Assembly: GCF_000708285.2 (NCBI RefSeq)
Contig: NZ_JAUG01000045.1
Location: forward strand, 1-37,293
DNA length: 37,293 bases
Direction: 5' to 3'
From: Pedobacter borealis DSM 19626
GTDB taxonomy: Bacteria > Bacteroidota > Bacteroidia > Sphingobacteriales > Sphingobacteriaceae
Under the pieces are notes generated by a model. The model was not told the origin of the DNA and ran no database searches. It was given only the letters and a program-made list of their open reading frames with translations. Within the stretch, counting starts at the first letter, position 1, and every line of letters begins with the position of its first letter. The translations under genes and the position numbers were made by a program. This document shows, piece by piece, positions 17,743 to 27,600 of this stretch.

Positions 17743-17874
17743 TTCGAGGTTATTCATTCTCTTAAAACTATGTCAATAATATTGATTTTTATAAAATAAA
17801 TTATTTCTCAGGATGGCATTTATACCATGAACATTCTGGCTTATCAATACCTTACCCTTAGCAAATCATATTAA

Positions 17875-18852
17875 ATGAAATACCTTTTCGCCTTTTTTTT
17901 ATGCTTCTTCGTATTTTTTATTGGTAAAAAGGTGTTTGCTAAGCAACTAAACGACACCCTTTATCTGGCCGATCCAACGATTTTTTTGGATGGCGGCGTC
18001 TATTATTTATATGGCACAAGTAGCGATGAAGGCTTTCTGGTTTATTCATCCAGCGACCTTAAAAACTGGACTAAACCGACCGGAAAAAATAAAGGATTTG
18101 CATTAAAAAAGGGCGATGCCTTTGGGAGCAAGGGTTTTTGGGCGCCTCAGGTATTTAAAAGAGGCAAAACTTATTTTATGGCCTATACTGCCGATGAGCA
18201 GATTGCCATTGCGCATAGTAATAGCCCGGCAGGGCCTTTTGTCCAGGAAGAATTAAAAGCAATTTCAGGCACAGGCAAGCAGATCGACCCTTTTGTATTT
18301 ACCGATACAGATGGAAAAAATTACCTCTACCATGTAAAACTCGATCATGGCAACAGGATTTTTGTAGCACAACTGAAAGATGATTTTTCTGATGTAATCC
18401 CTGAAACAACAAAATTTTGTTTATCAGGAACAGCAGCCTGGGAAAATACAGCGAAAACCGATTGGCCGGTAACCGAAGGGCCAACGGTAATCAAAAAGGA
18501 AAATCTTTACTATCTTTTTTATTCGGCTAATGATTTCAGAAATCCTGATTATGCAGTGGGTTATGCTACCTCAACCTCAGCTACCGGACCATGGATAAAG
18601 TATCAGGACAACCCGATTATCAGTAAAAAGGTATTGAAAATAAACGGCACCGGGCATGGCGATTTCTTTATGGATAAAAGCGGAGCATTACAATATGTTT
18701 TTCATACCCATCATTCAAATCATAAAGTATCGCCAAGAGCTACGGCTATAATCAAAGCTGCCTTTATAAAAGAGAAAAATGGAGGTTTTCGCATGCAGAT
18801 CAACCCTCAAAGTTTTCGGTTTTTAATGCAAAGCGCAGCAAAGATTAATTGA
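17875..18852 (+). CDS. Glycoside hydrolase family 43-type enzyme, exported
   Basis: 325 residues: signal peptide to about 22, then a single five-bladed beta-propeller. The three GH43 carboxylates are visible: Asp33 (LADPTIF, general base), Asp138 (QIDPFVF, pKa modulator) and Glu201 (TEGPTVI, general acid). GH43 enzymes usually release arabinose or xylose (arabinofuranosidase, xylosidase or arabinanase). No extra beta-sandwich domain is present. No lipobox, so probably periplasmic. Follows the susCD operon after a 380-bp gap with hairpins. Confidence 0.9.
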   Translation: MKYLFAFFLCFFVFFIGKKVFAKQLNDTLYLADPTIFLDGGVYYLYGTSSDEGFLVYSSSDLKNWTKPTGKNKGFALKKGDAFGSKGFWAPQVFKRGKTYFMAYTADEQIAIAHSNSPAGPFVQEELKAISGTGKQIDPFVFTDTDGKNYLYHVKLDHGNRIFVAQLKDDFSDVIPETTKFCLSGTAAWENTAKTDWPVTEGPTVIKKENLYYLFYSANDFRNPDYAVGYATSTSATGPWIKYQDNPIISKKVLKINGTGHGDFFMDKSGALQYVFHTHHSNHKVSPRATAIIKAAFIKEKNGGFRMQINPQSFRFLMQSAAKIN

Positions 18853-18968
18853 TTGCATTTGTAGAAATATTGAGATAAAAATAGGCCGATTTAAGAAAAT
18901 AAATCACTTTTTTTAAAGATTAAGGAATGCTGCAGATCAAAAAATATAAAAGACGTAAGAATTTAAAA

Positions 18969-20009
18969 ATGAATGCTTTGAAAATGAGATATCTGCTTGT
19001 CGCATTGTGCCTATTATACGTAACAGGTTTACATGCACAAACATTTACCAATCCTTTATTGCCATCGGGTGCCGATCCATATAGCTTTTATAAAGATGGT
19101 TATTATTACTATACCCATACTACCGGAAACCGTGTAGATCTTTGGAAAACCAAAACCCTGGATGGTTTAAAAGATGCGGAGCGGAAAACCATTTGGCGTG
19201 CACCTGCAGGAACCATGTACGGTAAAGAAATCTGGGCACCAGAAGTGATGTTTTTAAAGGACAAATGGTACGCTTATTTTGCCGCCGATGATGGGAAGAA
19301 TGATAACCACCGCATGTATGTTTTAGAAAATGCCTCGGCCGACCCAATGAAAGGCGAGTGGGTATTTAAAGGCAAAATTACCGATCCGACTGATAAATGG
19401 GCCATTGATGGAGATGTGATCGATTTTAAAGGCCAGTTGTATATGATCTGGTCTGGATGGGAGGGAGATGAAAATGGCAAGCAGGAAATTTTCATCGCCA
19501 AACTTAAAAACCCTTGGACAGTAGCGGGGAAACGAGTAAAGATTTCTACACCTAAATTTAGCTGGGAAAAAATCGGAGACCTTGGCGGAGGGGCGCATGT
19601 GGATGTAAACGAAGGGCCTCAGTTTTTGCCGCATGGTGATAAAATATTTATCATTTATTCGGCCAGTGGCTGCTGGACAGATTTTTATGCTTTGGGTATG
19701 CTTTCAGCTTCGGCTAAAAGCAATCTGCTCGATCCTGCTTCCTGGACAAAAACAGATCAACCTGTTTTTCAGCAATCGCCAAAAGACGGCGTTTATGCGC
19801 CTGGCCATAACTCATTTTTTTCTTCACCAGATGGAAAAGAAGACTGGATCCTATATCACGCCAATGATAAACCGGGCCAGGGTTGCGGAGGTTTCCGCTC
19901 GCCCCGGGCCCAAAAGTTCAGCTGGAATGCCGATGGGACACCAAATTTCGGAACTCCGGTAAAAGCAGGTTTGAACTTAGCTTCACCATCAAACCACAAT
20001 AAAAACTAA
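18969..20009 (+). CDS. Glycoside hydrolase family 43-type enzyme, second copy
   Basis: The frame opens at 18927, but the basic MLQIKKYKRRKNLK stretch fits no signal peptide; Met at 18969 (or 18984) gives a good one ending LHAQ. The mature part is a five-bladed propeller with GADPYSF (Asp36 from this start), WAIDGDV and VNEGPQF as the likely catalytic positions. Overall it resembles arabinofuranosidase-like GH43 enzymes and differs clearly from the neighbour at 17875, so the two probably act on different linkages. The stop is 17 bp before the next start, an operon arrangement. Confidence 0.88.
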   Translation: MNALKMRYLLVALCLLYVTGLHAQTFTNPLLPSGADPYSFYKDGYYYYTHTTGNRVDLWKTKTLDGLKDAERKTIWRAPAGTMYGKEIWAPEVMFLKDKWYAYFAADDGKNDNHRMYVLENASADPMKGEWVFKGKITDPTDKWAIDGDVIDFKGQLYMIWSGWEGDENGKQEIFIAKLKNPWTVAGKRVKISTPKFSWEKIGDLGGGAHVDVNEGPQFLPHGDKIFIIYSASGCWTDFYALGMLSASAKSNLLDPASWTKTDQPVFQQSPKDGVYAPGHNSFFSSPDGKEDWILYHANDKPGQGCGGFRSPRAQKFSWNADGTPNFGTPVKAGLNLASPSNHNKN

Positions 20010-20026
20010 ATCAGATAAATGCCGAT

Positions 20027-21106
20027 ATGAACTTAAAAAACTACGCGCTACTTGCTGTCTTGAGCTTTAACATCAGCTTGGGTTTTGCGCAAAAAACAAA
20101 AAAAAGTGCTGAGCCTGCAAAGGTTTGGTCGATAGAAAAAGCCAATGCCTGGTACAAGGAACATAAATGGTTAACAGGTGCCAACTACATTCCTTCCAAT
20201 GCAATTAACCAGCTAGAAATGTGGCAGGCCGATACTTTTTCACCCGATCTGATCGATAAAGAACTGGGCTGGGCAGAAGGAATCGGTTTTAATACACTGC
20301 GCGTATTCCTGTTCAGTAAAGCCTGGAGTCAGGATCCTGAAGGTTTTAAAAAGAGAATGGACCAATTTTTAACCATTACCCAAAAACATGGTATTAAACC
20401 AATGTTTGTTTTTTTCGACGATTGCTGGAATAAAACTTCGGCCATTGGTAAACAGCCCGAGCCTAAAACGGGTATTCACAATTCGGGCTGGTTGCAAGAT
20501 CCCGGCGATCCGGCTTTTAAAGAGGAAGCCAATTTCCCGGAGCTCGAAAAATATGTAAAAGATGTACTTACTCATTTTGCACACGATAAAAGAATTTTAC
20601 TTTGGGACTTATACAATGAACCCGGAAACAGTGGAAAGTTAGAGGCAACCATTCCTTTGTTAACCAAAACCATTAGCTGGGCAAGGTCGGTTAATCCCGA
20701 TCAGCCGATTTCTATCGGATTGTGGAGCTGGGGTTTCGAAAAGCTTAACGAAATACAGCTGGCCAACTCAGATATTGTAACCTACCATAACTATGAGGCA
20801 CCAGATTGGCACCAAAGAACCATCGATCTGTTAAAAGCCAGCGGCCGGCCATTAATCTGTACCGAATATATGGCCAGATCGCGCAATAGCCGTTTCGCTA
20901 ACATTTTACCGATGCTAAAAAACGAAAATGTAGGCGCCATTAACTGGGGGTTTGCTGCGGGTAAAACCAACACCAAATATGCATGGGATACCCCGCTTGC
21001 CGATGGATCTGATCCGATTGAGTGGTTTCACGAAATCTTTCAGCCCGATGGCACCCCGTACCGCCTGGATGAAGTTAACCTGATTAAAAAACTTAACAGC
21101 AAATAA
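20027..21106 (+). CDS. Clan GH-A glycoside hydrolase (cellulase/mannanase-like TIM barrel)
   Basis: 359 residues: signal peptide ending GFAQ near 22, then a (beta/alpha)8 barrel. Glu198 in WDLYNEPGN is the typical acid/base at the end of strand 4, and Glu280 in LICTEYMAR the nucleophile at strand 7. This type is often labelled endo-1,4-beta-mannosidase or xylanase-like (COG3934), but family number and substrate cannot be fixed by eye. Last gene of the GH43-GH43-GH-A run, followed by two palindromic repeats. Confidence 0.85.
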   Translation: MNLKNYALLAVLSFNISLGFAQKTKKSAEPAKVWSIEKANAWYKEHKWLTGANYIPSNAINQLEMWQADTFSPDLIDKELGWAEGIGFNTLRVFLFSKAWSQDPEGFKKRMDQFLTITQKHGIKPMFVFFDDCWNKTSAIGKQPEPKTGIHNSGWLQDPGDPAFKEEANFPELEKYVKDVLTHFAHDKRILLWDLYNEPGNSGKLEATIPLLTKTISWARSVNPDQPISIGLWSWGFEKLNEIQLANSDIVTYHNYEAPDWHQRTIDLLKASGRPLICTEYMARSRNSRFANILPMLKNENVGAINWGFAAGKTNTKYAWDTPLADGSDPIEWFHEIFQPDGTPYRLDEVNLIKKLNSK

Positions 21107-21189
21107 ATTATTATTAGTAGGGAGATAATTTATTGTATAAAAATCAATATAAATGGCAGAAGATTAGCAAATTGTAGGGTAGGAGGCAT

Positions 21190-21284
21190 CGTCATTGCGA
21201 GAAGGTTTTTTCAGCCGACGAAGCAATCTTACAACGATCGCTATTAGCGTGCGCATTAAGATTGCTTCGTTCCTCGCAATGACG
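21190..21284. repeat. GCAATGACG-type long palindrome, copy b (inverted)
   Basis: Outer arms CGTCATTGCGAG/CTCGCAATGACG and inner arms CGAAGCAATCTT/AAGATTGCTTCG. The side segment with TTTTTTCAGCC is on the left, so this copy is inverted compared with 17638-17742 and 23402-23498. Confidence 0.8.
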
Positions 21285-21310
21285 ACCTTTCTATAAGAAT
21301 CTGCCCTTGA

Positions 21311-21385
21311 TAGCCTGTCGAAGGTCAATCCTTATAGTGAAGGTCTTCGGCAAACTCTCCGAAGGAGTCATTTGGACAGACTGAC
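21311..21385. repeat. TGTCGAA-type palindromic repeat, copy b
   Basis: Begins TAGCCTGTCGAAGG and ends TTTGGACAGACTGAC. Diverged relative of 32804-32883, same orientation. Confidence 0.6.
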
Positions 21386-21448
21386 ACCAGTTAATACTTA
21401 AGTTAACACATTTGACGAAACCCAACTTTAACACACAAATTTAAACCA

Positions 21449-23302
21449 ATGAACAAAAAAGTATCCATCCTTTTCTCGCTTATGGGACTCTCGCTTTCCC
21501 TTTCTGCGCAGCAGCAGGACAAATCGTGGTCGATGGTAAAAGGGAAAATCTCTTCACCATGGGCCCAGGAAGTTAATCCTAAAAATGTATTGCCGGAATA
21601 TCCGCGGCCACAGTTTGAGCGTGGCGGTAACTGGAAAAACCTCAACGGACTTTGGGATTATGCCATTTCCGGAAAATCACAACAGCCGGCAATCAATCAG
21701 GGTAAAATCCTTGTGCCTTTTGCGGTAGAATCTTCACTTTCGGGTGTTGGTAAAACAGTAGGTAAAGATAGCTTGCTGTGGTATAAAACCAGCTTTACTG
21801 TGCCTGCAAACATGAAAGGCAAAGAAATTTTGCTTCATTTTGGTGCGGTTGACTGGAGAAGTACGGTGAGCATCAACGGTAAAGAGGTGGGTAAACATGA
21901 AGGCGGTTTCGATCCTTTCAGTTTTAATATTACGCCGTTTTTAAACAAGAGTGGAAACCAGACTTTAACCGTAGAAGTTTGGGACCCGACGGATGAAGGC
22001 CCTCAGCCAAGGGGCAAACAGGTAAGAAAGCCAGAGGGCATCTGGTATACCCCGGTAACGGGTATCTGGCAAACGGTGTGGATCGAGGCGGTAAACAAAA
22101 TACATATCGATCATATTAAAATAACGCCTGATATCGATCAGCAAACCGTAGCGGTTACCCCATTTTTAACAGGTGCCGGTGCAGGAGATCAGGTTAAGGT
22201 TTCGGCATGGGATGGTACGATCAAAGTGGCTGAGCAGACCGCAGATGGCACTGGCGCAATCAGTTTAAAAATTGCGGATCCTAAACTTTGGAATACTAAA
22301 AACCCATTTTTATATGACCTGAAAGTTGAGTTGATCTCTAAAAATAAAAAGGTTGATGAGGTGAAAAGTTATTTTGCCATGCGCAAAACCTCAATCGGCA
22401 AAGATCAGAACGGTATTCAGCGCATGCTCTTAAACAACGAATTTGTTTTCCAGTATGGTCCCTTAGATCAGGGTTGGTGGCCAGATGGACTTTATACTGC
22501 ACCAACAGATGCCGCTTTAAAGTTCGATATAGATAAAACCAAAGAAATGGGTTTTAATATGATCAGAAAACACATTAAAGTAGAGCCCGCACGTTGGTAT
22601 TACTACTGCGATAAAGCAGGTATGCTGGTTTGGCAGGATATGCCAAGCGGCGACCTGGGTAACGGCTGGGAAAACCGCCCAGGTATTTTAGACCATGGAT
22701 CGGATAAAAACAGAAGTGCCGAATCTGAAGGATATTACAAAAAAGAATGGAATGCCATTATCGATGCACTTTATAATGTGCCTTCTATTGTAGTATGGAC
22801 ACCTTTCAATGAGGCCTGGGGGCAGTTTAAAACAGTAGAAATTGCCAAATGGACAAAAGAGAAAGATCCTTCAAGATTAGTGAATACGGCCAGTGGAGGT
22901 AATTTTTATCCGGTTGGCGATATTATCGACCTGCACAATTACCCACATCCGGCTATGCCTAGTCCTGATTATTTTGGAAAAGACTATGCCCTTGTACTGG
23001 GTGAGTTTGGTGGGCTTGGCTTGCCGATTGATGGCCATGTGTGGCAACAGAAAAATAACTGGGGTTATCAGAGTTTTAAAAACAAAACCGATTTGTTTAA
23101 TAAATACGCCCAGTTTACGAAACGTTTAGCCGAATTAATCCCATTAGGGCTTTCTGCCGGAGTGTATACTCAAACTACCGATGTTGAAGTAGAAACCAAC
23201 GGCTTGATGACCTATGATAGAAAAGATATCAAGTTTTCTGAAGCACAGATGAAAGCTTTGCACGATAAGCTTTATCAGATAAATGTATCGGTAAAGCAAT
23301 AG
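21449..23302 (+). CDS. Glycoside hydrolase family 2 enzyme (beta-galactosidase-like), exported
   Basis: 617 residues: signal peptide ending LSAQ near 21, GH2 sugar-binding jelly-roll about 50-210, Ig-like domain about 215-315, TIM barrel about 320-600. Glu455 in PFNEAWGQ is the acid/base and Glu519 in VLGEFGGLG the nucleophile. GH2 members include beta-galactosidases, glucuronidases, mannosidases and others; the substrate here is not clear. It is shorter than LacZ and lacks the C-terminal small-chain domain. Exported without lipobox, so probably periplasmic, completing depolymerisation behind SusCD. Confidence 0.9.
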   Translation: MNKKVSILFSLMGLSLSLSAQQQDKSWSMVKGKISSPWAQEVNPKNVLPEYPRPQFERGGNWKNLNGLWDYAISGKSQQPAINQGKILVPFAVESSLSGVGKTVGKDSLLWYKTSFTVPANMKGKEILLHFGAVDWRSTVSINGKEVGKHEGGFDPFSFNITPFLNKSGNQTLTVEVWDPTDEGPQPRGKQVRKPEGIWYTPVTGIWQTVWIEAVNKIHIDHIKITPDIDQQTVAVTPFLTGAGAGDQVKVSAWDGTIKVAEQTADGTGAISLKIADPKLWNTKNPFLYDLKVELISKNKKVDEVKSYFAMRKTSIGKDQNGIQRMLLNNEFVFQYGPLDQGWWPDGLYTAPTDAALKFDIDKTKEMGFNMIRKHIKVEPARWYYYCDKAGMLVWQDMPSGDLGNGWENRPGILDHGSDKNRSAESEGYYKKEWNAIIDALYNVPSIVVWTPFNEAWGQFKTVEIAKWTKEKDPSRLVNTASGGNFYPVGDIIDLHNYPHPAMPSPDYFGKDYALVLGEFGGLGLPIDGHVWQQKNNWGYQSFKNKTDLFNKYAQFTKRLAELIPLGLSAGVYTQTTDVEVETNGLMTYDRKDIKFSEAQMKALHDKLYQINVSVKQ

Positions 23303-23401
23303 CAGTAGGGTTATCGCTTTTCGTATGCTCAGCATAAAAAGGCGCTGCAATTGTATCTGTAGATTAGACAGAATACCATTGACAGATCCCATAAGAAAGG
23401 T

Positions 23402-23498
23402 CGTCATTGCGAGGAGGAACGACGAAGCAATCTTTCATGCTAGTGATCCTTGCGGTAAAGATTGCTTCGTCGGCTGAAAGAGCCTTCTCGCAATGACG
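23402..23498. repeat. GCAATGACG-type long palindrome, copy c
   Basis: 97 bp, same orientation and length as the core of 17638-17742 (17642-17738). Both arms are near identical and only the loop differs. It lies directly after the GH2 gene. Confidence 0.8.
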
Positions 23499-23605
23499 AT
23501 TCTATTTTTATGATACAACTTCAATGATTTTATTATTGTAAATGAGTTTTTTTATTTGTCCGTAACCGAAAGGGTACTTTGTAAAGGGCCAGGAAATATG
23601 CTAAT

Positions 23606-23704
23606 ATTTGTTTACCCCTTCTGTACCTGTTGTTTACCCTTTCTCTATACCAAGTTAACCCCAGGTTAACCCTTTGGTTACCTTTTCTTTACCTTTTGGT
23701 TACC
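23606..23704. repeat. Nine-unit degenerate tandem array with 11-bp period
   Basis: ACC triplets, mostly within GTTTACC, GTTAACC or GGTTACC, begin at 23614, 23625, 23636, 23649, 23658, 23669, 23680, 23691 and 23702. The steps are 11, 11, 13, 9, 11, 11, 11 and 11. Spacers are rich in C and T (CTTT, TTTT). It is flanked on the left by one inverted relative (GTAACCGAAAGGGTAC, 23562-23577). An 11-nt unit cannot be an in-frame protein repeat. Confidence 0.75.
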
Positions 23705-23902
23705 TAAAAGGTAAAGCCAGGCCCTGCTTTGGGGCTTTCTTCCGTGAGTCGGGGCCGATGCTCCCTGCCAGCAAGTACCTTTAAGCGGTAATTAGTTATA
23801 TTTGCCTTGTACTGATCGAGAAACTTTAATTCATATGAAAAAATCGTTATCTTCCGCTAGATAATAATCTTGACTGCAGCAATTCTTCCTTAAGTTATCC
23901 AG

Positions 23903-24433
23903 ATGAAACAACTCGATTTTTCCACTTTCCCTGTACTCGAAACCGACAGATTGGTCCTTCGCAGACTTTCGTTGGAAGATGCTGCGGTAATTTATCAATT
24001 GCGTTCGGATGTTGAAGTGGCTGATTTAACGGGTAAGGCGCCCTTTCTTCATATTAACGAAGCCATTGCGTACATCAATAAAATTGATAACCTGATCAAT
24101 AATGATGAATCTATATACTGGGTTGCTACTTATAAGGGTGATGCCGCAATGATAGGTGCTGCCTGCCTCTGGAATTTTGATATCCAGAATGAGACTGTGG
24201 AAATGGGATATGAGTTGCTTCCTGAGTTTCAGGGTAAAGGTATCATGGTAGAGATTATTACCTGTATACTCAGGTACGCATTTGAGGTGATGGGCATTAA
24301 AACAATTGTTGCTATCGTATCCAATGACAACCGGCCTTCTGTGAAACTACTTGAAAAAATGGGATTTGAAATTTCGCCAGGCGATTACCAAAATACAGGT
24401 TTGCTCACCTATGTTCTTACTTCACGGGGTTAG
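23903..24433 (+). CDS. GNAT-family N-acetyltransferase (RimJ/RimL-like)
   Basis: 176 residues with the usual start of this group (LETDRLVLRRL), the acetyl-CoA-binding stretch (about 108-125, LLPEFQGKGIMVEII, the Q/RxxGxG/A-type loop) and the closing VSNDNRPSVKLLEKMGF block. Members acetylate protein N-termini or small molecules; the substrate here is unknown. Cytoplasmic and not obviously related to glycan use. It stands alone between the GH2 and DUF5107 genes, with the 11-bp array about 200 bp upstream. Confidence 0.9.
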   Translation: MKQLDFSTFPVLETDRLVLRRLSLEDAAVIYQLRSDVEVADLTGKAPFLHINEAIAYINKIDNLINNDESIYWVATYKGDAAMIGAACLWNFDIQNETVEMGYELLPEFQGKGIMVEIITCILRYAFEVMGIKTIVAIVSNDNRPSVKLLEKMGFEISPGDYQNTGLLTYVLTSRG

Positions 24434-24653
24434 ATTTGGCTGTTGGCCCCCACAGATTAATTGTTAGAAAAAAACAGTTCTCGGGTTTGTTTAGAATACG
24501 ATAAAATAAGAATGAAATTCTATCTTAGTTAAGTTCAACCAAAAAGGCTTAAAAGGAGTCAGAATTAACTATTTGCAACAGTCGATCTAGTCATATACTT
24601 GCGAAGAGATGTTTCAATAGTCGTTCAGGTTATTTCATCACATAAAGGTTACA

Positions 24654-27600
24654 ATGAAAAAATATTTATACTTCGCTTTTTTAATCTGTTTAGTTACAAT
24701 CAATGCTTCTGGTCAGGAGGCTGCCAGTATCCGCGAATATAAGAAGGCATTTAAAACTTATCCCTTTTCTGATCCTAATCCAATTCCTTCATTTACACAT
24801 ATTTATCCTTATTTCCGCTATGATGGATTTACCGATAAACCCGTACAAAAAGAATGGAAAGTTATTGAACTGGAAAATGCCTATTTAAAACTGACCATAT
24901 TGCCGGAGATAGGAGGAAAGATATGGTCGGCAATCGAAAAATCTACAGGAAAATCTTTCGTTTACGATAACCATGTGGTGAAATTTAGGGATATCGCTAT
25001 GCGTGGCCCCTGGACCAGCGGTGGAATTGAACCAAACTATGGCATTATGGGGCATACACCCAATACAGTAACGCCAGTGAACTATTTGACTAGAAAAAAT
25101 GACGACGGCAGTGTAAGCTGTTTTATTGGTGTACTGGATCTGTTAACACGGACAAACTGGACAATGGAGATTAACTTGCCTAAAGATAAATCATATTTCA
25201 CAACGAAGTCTTTCTGGTTTAACTCAACACCTATTGAGCAACCCTATTACCATTGGATGAATACTGGTATAAAAGTGAGTGGAAATTTAGAGTATATTTA
25301 TCCGGGGACCCATTATCTTGGGCATGAAGGTGAGCATAGCGACTGGCCAATAAATAAAGCGAATGGCAAAGACATTTCTTTTTACGACAACAATAATTTT
25401 GGAGGTTATAAATCTTACCATGTATTCGGCAAATACACCGATTTTTTTGGCGCATACTGGCACGATGACGATTTTGGAATAGCGAGATATTCTGGTCACG
25501 ACGATAAGGCGGGTAAAAAGATCTGGATCTGGGGACTCTCAGAACAGGGCATGATATGGGAAAAGCTATTAACCGATACAGATGGTCAATATTCTGAAAT
25601 TCAATCGGGAAGATTATTCAATCAAACTGCCGATAAGAGTACGTTTACACCCTTTAAACATAAAAGTTTTTCACCAGGTGCTGCTGATTTATGGACAGAA
25701 TACTGGTATCCTGTTTTAAAAACGAAAGGTTTTGTAAAAGCCAACGAATACGGCGCATTGAATGTGAAACATGAAAATGGCTGGTTGAAAATTTATTTTA
25801 GCCCTGTACAGCAGATTTCAGATACCTTGAAGGTGAGACAGGGAGAAAAAAATATTTACAGTAAAAGAATTGAGATTACACCACCGAGAACTTTCATTGA
25901 TTCCATAAAAATGGATATGAATCAGGGAGATCTGGTATTTACATTAGGCGATAATAAGCTGATTTATGAATCTAAGCCAGATGCCTATAACTTGAGCCGC
26001 CCGCTCGAGGCGCCCAAAGATTTTAACTGGAATTCGGGCTATGGCCTTTATATGCAAGGCAAAGCATTAATGGATCAGAAAATGTACGCAGCTGCAGAAG
26101 AAAAATTGAAGACATCGTTAGCTAAAGAACCTAATTTTTTGCCTGCGTTGGTTAAAATGGCCGAATTAATGTACCGGAATATGCGGTATGCCGAGGCCTT
26201 AAGATTGATAAAGCAAGCATTAAGTATGGATACGAACGATGGTGCTGCTAATTACTATTATGGCATCATCAATGCAGAGCTGGGACATGTGATCGATGCT
26301 AAAGACGGTTTTGATATCGCAAGTTTGTCTGTTGAATACCGGAGTGCAGCTTATAATGGATTATGTAAATTATACCTAACAGAAAAAAACTGGAACAAAG
26401 CATTAGAATATGCGGGCAAAGCCATTGATTATAACCGGTTTGATATTGCGGCGTTACAGGTAAAGGCTATCGCCCTTCGCTATCAAGGTAAAAATGCTAA
26501 ACAGGTATTGGATACAATTTTGTCTTTCGATCCACTTAATCATTTCGTGCGTTTCGAGAAATACCTGGCAAAGCCTTCAGCAGACAACAAAACTGCATTC
26601 ACTTCAATGATACGGGATGAGCAGCCAACCGAAACCTTTTTAGAATTGGCTGTTAACTATTACAAGAATGGGCGTTATAATGAATGTGAAAAAGTATTGA
26701 GATTGGCACCAGCAAATGCGCTAGTGAATTATTGGCTGGCATTTTTGCAGCATAAAAAAGGACTGTCTTTTTCTCTGCCATTAGATCAGGCTGATTCTAC
26801 CTCTCCGGCATTTGTATTCCCATTCCGGTCAGAAGACCATGAAGTATTATTGTGGGCAGTACAGAACAGCAACAGTTGGAAACCAAAATATTACCTTGCG
26901 CTTTTATATAAAGACAGGAATAATATTTCTGAAAGTAAAAAGCTCTTTACAGCATGTGGTGATCGGCCAGACTTTGCCCCTTTTTATGCGGCACGGGCTG
27001 CTATGGTAATGGGCAACACAGATTTAGCAGACCTTAAAAAGGCAATTGCATTAGACAAAGATGATTGGCGCTACATTAAACTATTGGGCGATTATTACAT
27101 TAGCCACAAACAGAATGCGCTGATGGTCATTGAGCCTTATTATCATGCACACAAAGAAAACTATATCATCGGAATGTTGTATGCAAAAGCACTGTTGCTT
27201 AATAAGGATTATCGGAAATGTGCTGAACTTTTATCAAAAATCAATATCCTGCCATTTGAGGGGGCTACAATCGGGCGCGAATTATACCGGGAGGCAGAAC
27301 TCATGCAGGCAATTGAAAGGATACAACAGAAAGATTATACTACCGCAATAACCTTCATTAATGAGGCGAAAAATTGGCCGTTGAACTTAGGTGTAGGTAA
27401 ACCCTATCCTGAAAACCTGGACGAGCGTTTAGAAGATTGGATGAGTTACTTGTGCTTTAAGCGTATGGGGAAAAATGCAGCTGCACAAGCGTCTTTACAA
27501 AAGATTATTCAGTTCAAATCTAAAACAGAGAATACTGTAAATAATTTTATCCCTTCCAATCATCTGGTAACGGCCTGGACGCTCGAAAAACTTGGCAAAA

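Larger units (their letters stand above)
17495..17874. other. Intergenic region with two palindromic repeats
   Basis: No gene in these 380 bp. It contains one repeat of the TGTCGAA family (17534-17614) and one long GCAATGACG-type palindrome (17638-17742), back to back. Their place directly after the susCD operon suggests roles as transcript-end structures. A promoter for the first GH43 gene may lie at 17760-17870, which is AT-rich. Confidence 0.5.
21107..21448. other. Intergenic region with two palindromic repeats
   Basis: No gene in these 342 bp. It contains the GCAATGACG-type palindrome (21190-21284) and the TGTCGAA-type repeat (21311-21385), in mirror order and orientation compared with 17495-17874. 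The last 60 bp are AT-rich and may hold the GH2 promoter. Confidence 0.5.
23303..23902. other. Intergenic region with palindrome and 11-bp periodic array
   Basis: No gene in these 600 bp. It carries the third GCAATGACG palindrome (23402-23498), an AT-rich stretch, the 11-bp array (23606-23704) and a GC-rich block (23715-23775). A tiny frame starting at 23835 (MKKSLSSAR, then stop) looks like a remnant or chance. Confidence 0.5.

Noticed and set aside
23606..23704. Replication origin or plasmid iterons
   Set aside because: The phasing is iteron-like, but there is no rep gene, DnaA box cluster or partition gene nearby.
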